Shown one piece after another: positions 7,993-8,000 of a stretch of 8,000 bases of DNA; position 1 is the stretch's first letter, and each line of letters starts with the position of its first letter. The position numbers were made by a program, and so were the translations under genes. Source of the stretch: Chlamydiia bacterium (GTDB lineage: Bacteria; Chlamydiota; Chlamydiia; Chlamydiales; FEN-1388); the NCBI GenBank assembly GCA_003170575.1, contig PMZB01000293.1, forward strand, positions 1 through 8,000, in the 5' to 3' direction. The notes beneath the pieces are model-generated. The model was not told the origin of the DNA. It saw nothing but the letters and a program-made list of their open reading frames with translations, and made no database searches.

Positions 7993-8000
7993 ATTTACTC

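Overview
The window most likely comes from a member of the phylum Chlamydiae, probably an environmental (amoeba- or arthropod-associated) lineage and not Chlamydia itself. The main argument is gene order. A complete alaS is followed 14 bases later by a complete mfd on the same strand, the couplet I recall from Chlamydiaceae genomes. There tkt lies upstream of alaS and hemE follows mfd, and neither is seen here. The moderate base composition, and a large lysine-rich coiled-coil protein of the kind common among chlamydial effectors, fit this but do not prove it. I cannot name the genus.

Layout. (1) Positions 2-1669, plus strand: the 3' part of a large protein gene I do not recognise. It is open at the left edge, so its start lies outside. 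It has a charged coiled-coil N-terminal half with two runs matching nuclear-localisation consensus, an Ala/Gln-rich linker, and a Gly/Ala-rich, weakly hydrophobic C-terminus. (2) Positions 1670-1765: a 96-base gap with a candidate sigma-70-like promoter and a good Shine-Dalgarno for alaS. (3) Positions 1766-4369: alaS, full length, with synthetase, editing and C-Ala regions and all four expected zinc-site residues. (4) Positions 4384-7671: mfd, full length, with UvrB-like module, RNA-polymerase-interaction domain and complete helicase/translocase motifs. (5) Positions 7678-7992, minus strand, convergent with mfd across 6 bases: a HigA/HI1420-type antitoxin. Its toxin partner is expected just beyond the right edge.

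How the parts fit. alaS and mfd are housekeeping genes (tRNA charging; transcription-coupled repair) and look like one transcription unit driven from the gap upstream of alaS. Both flanks look accessory: a probable lineage-specific host-interaction protein on the left and a toxin-antitoxin module on the right. The window is therefore a conserved island inside a rearranged neighbourhood. No tRNA, rRNA, CRISPR array, insertion sequence or strong intrinsic terminator was seen, and no stretch over 300 bases lacks a gene.
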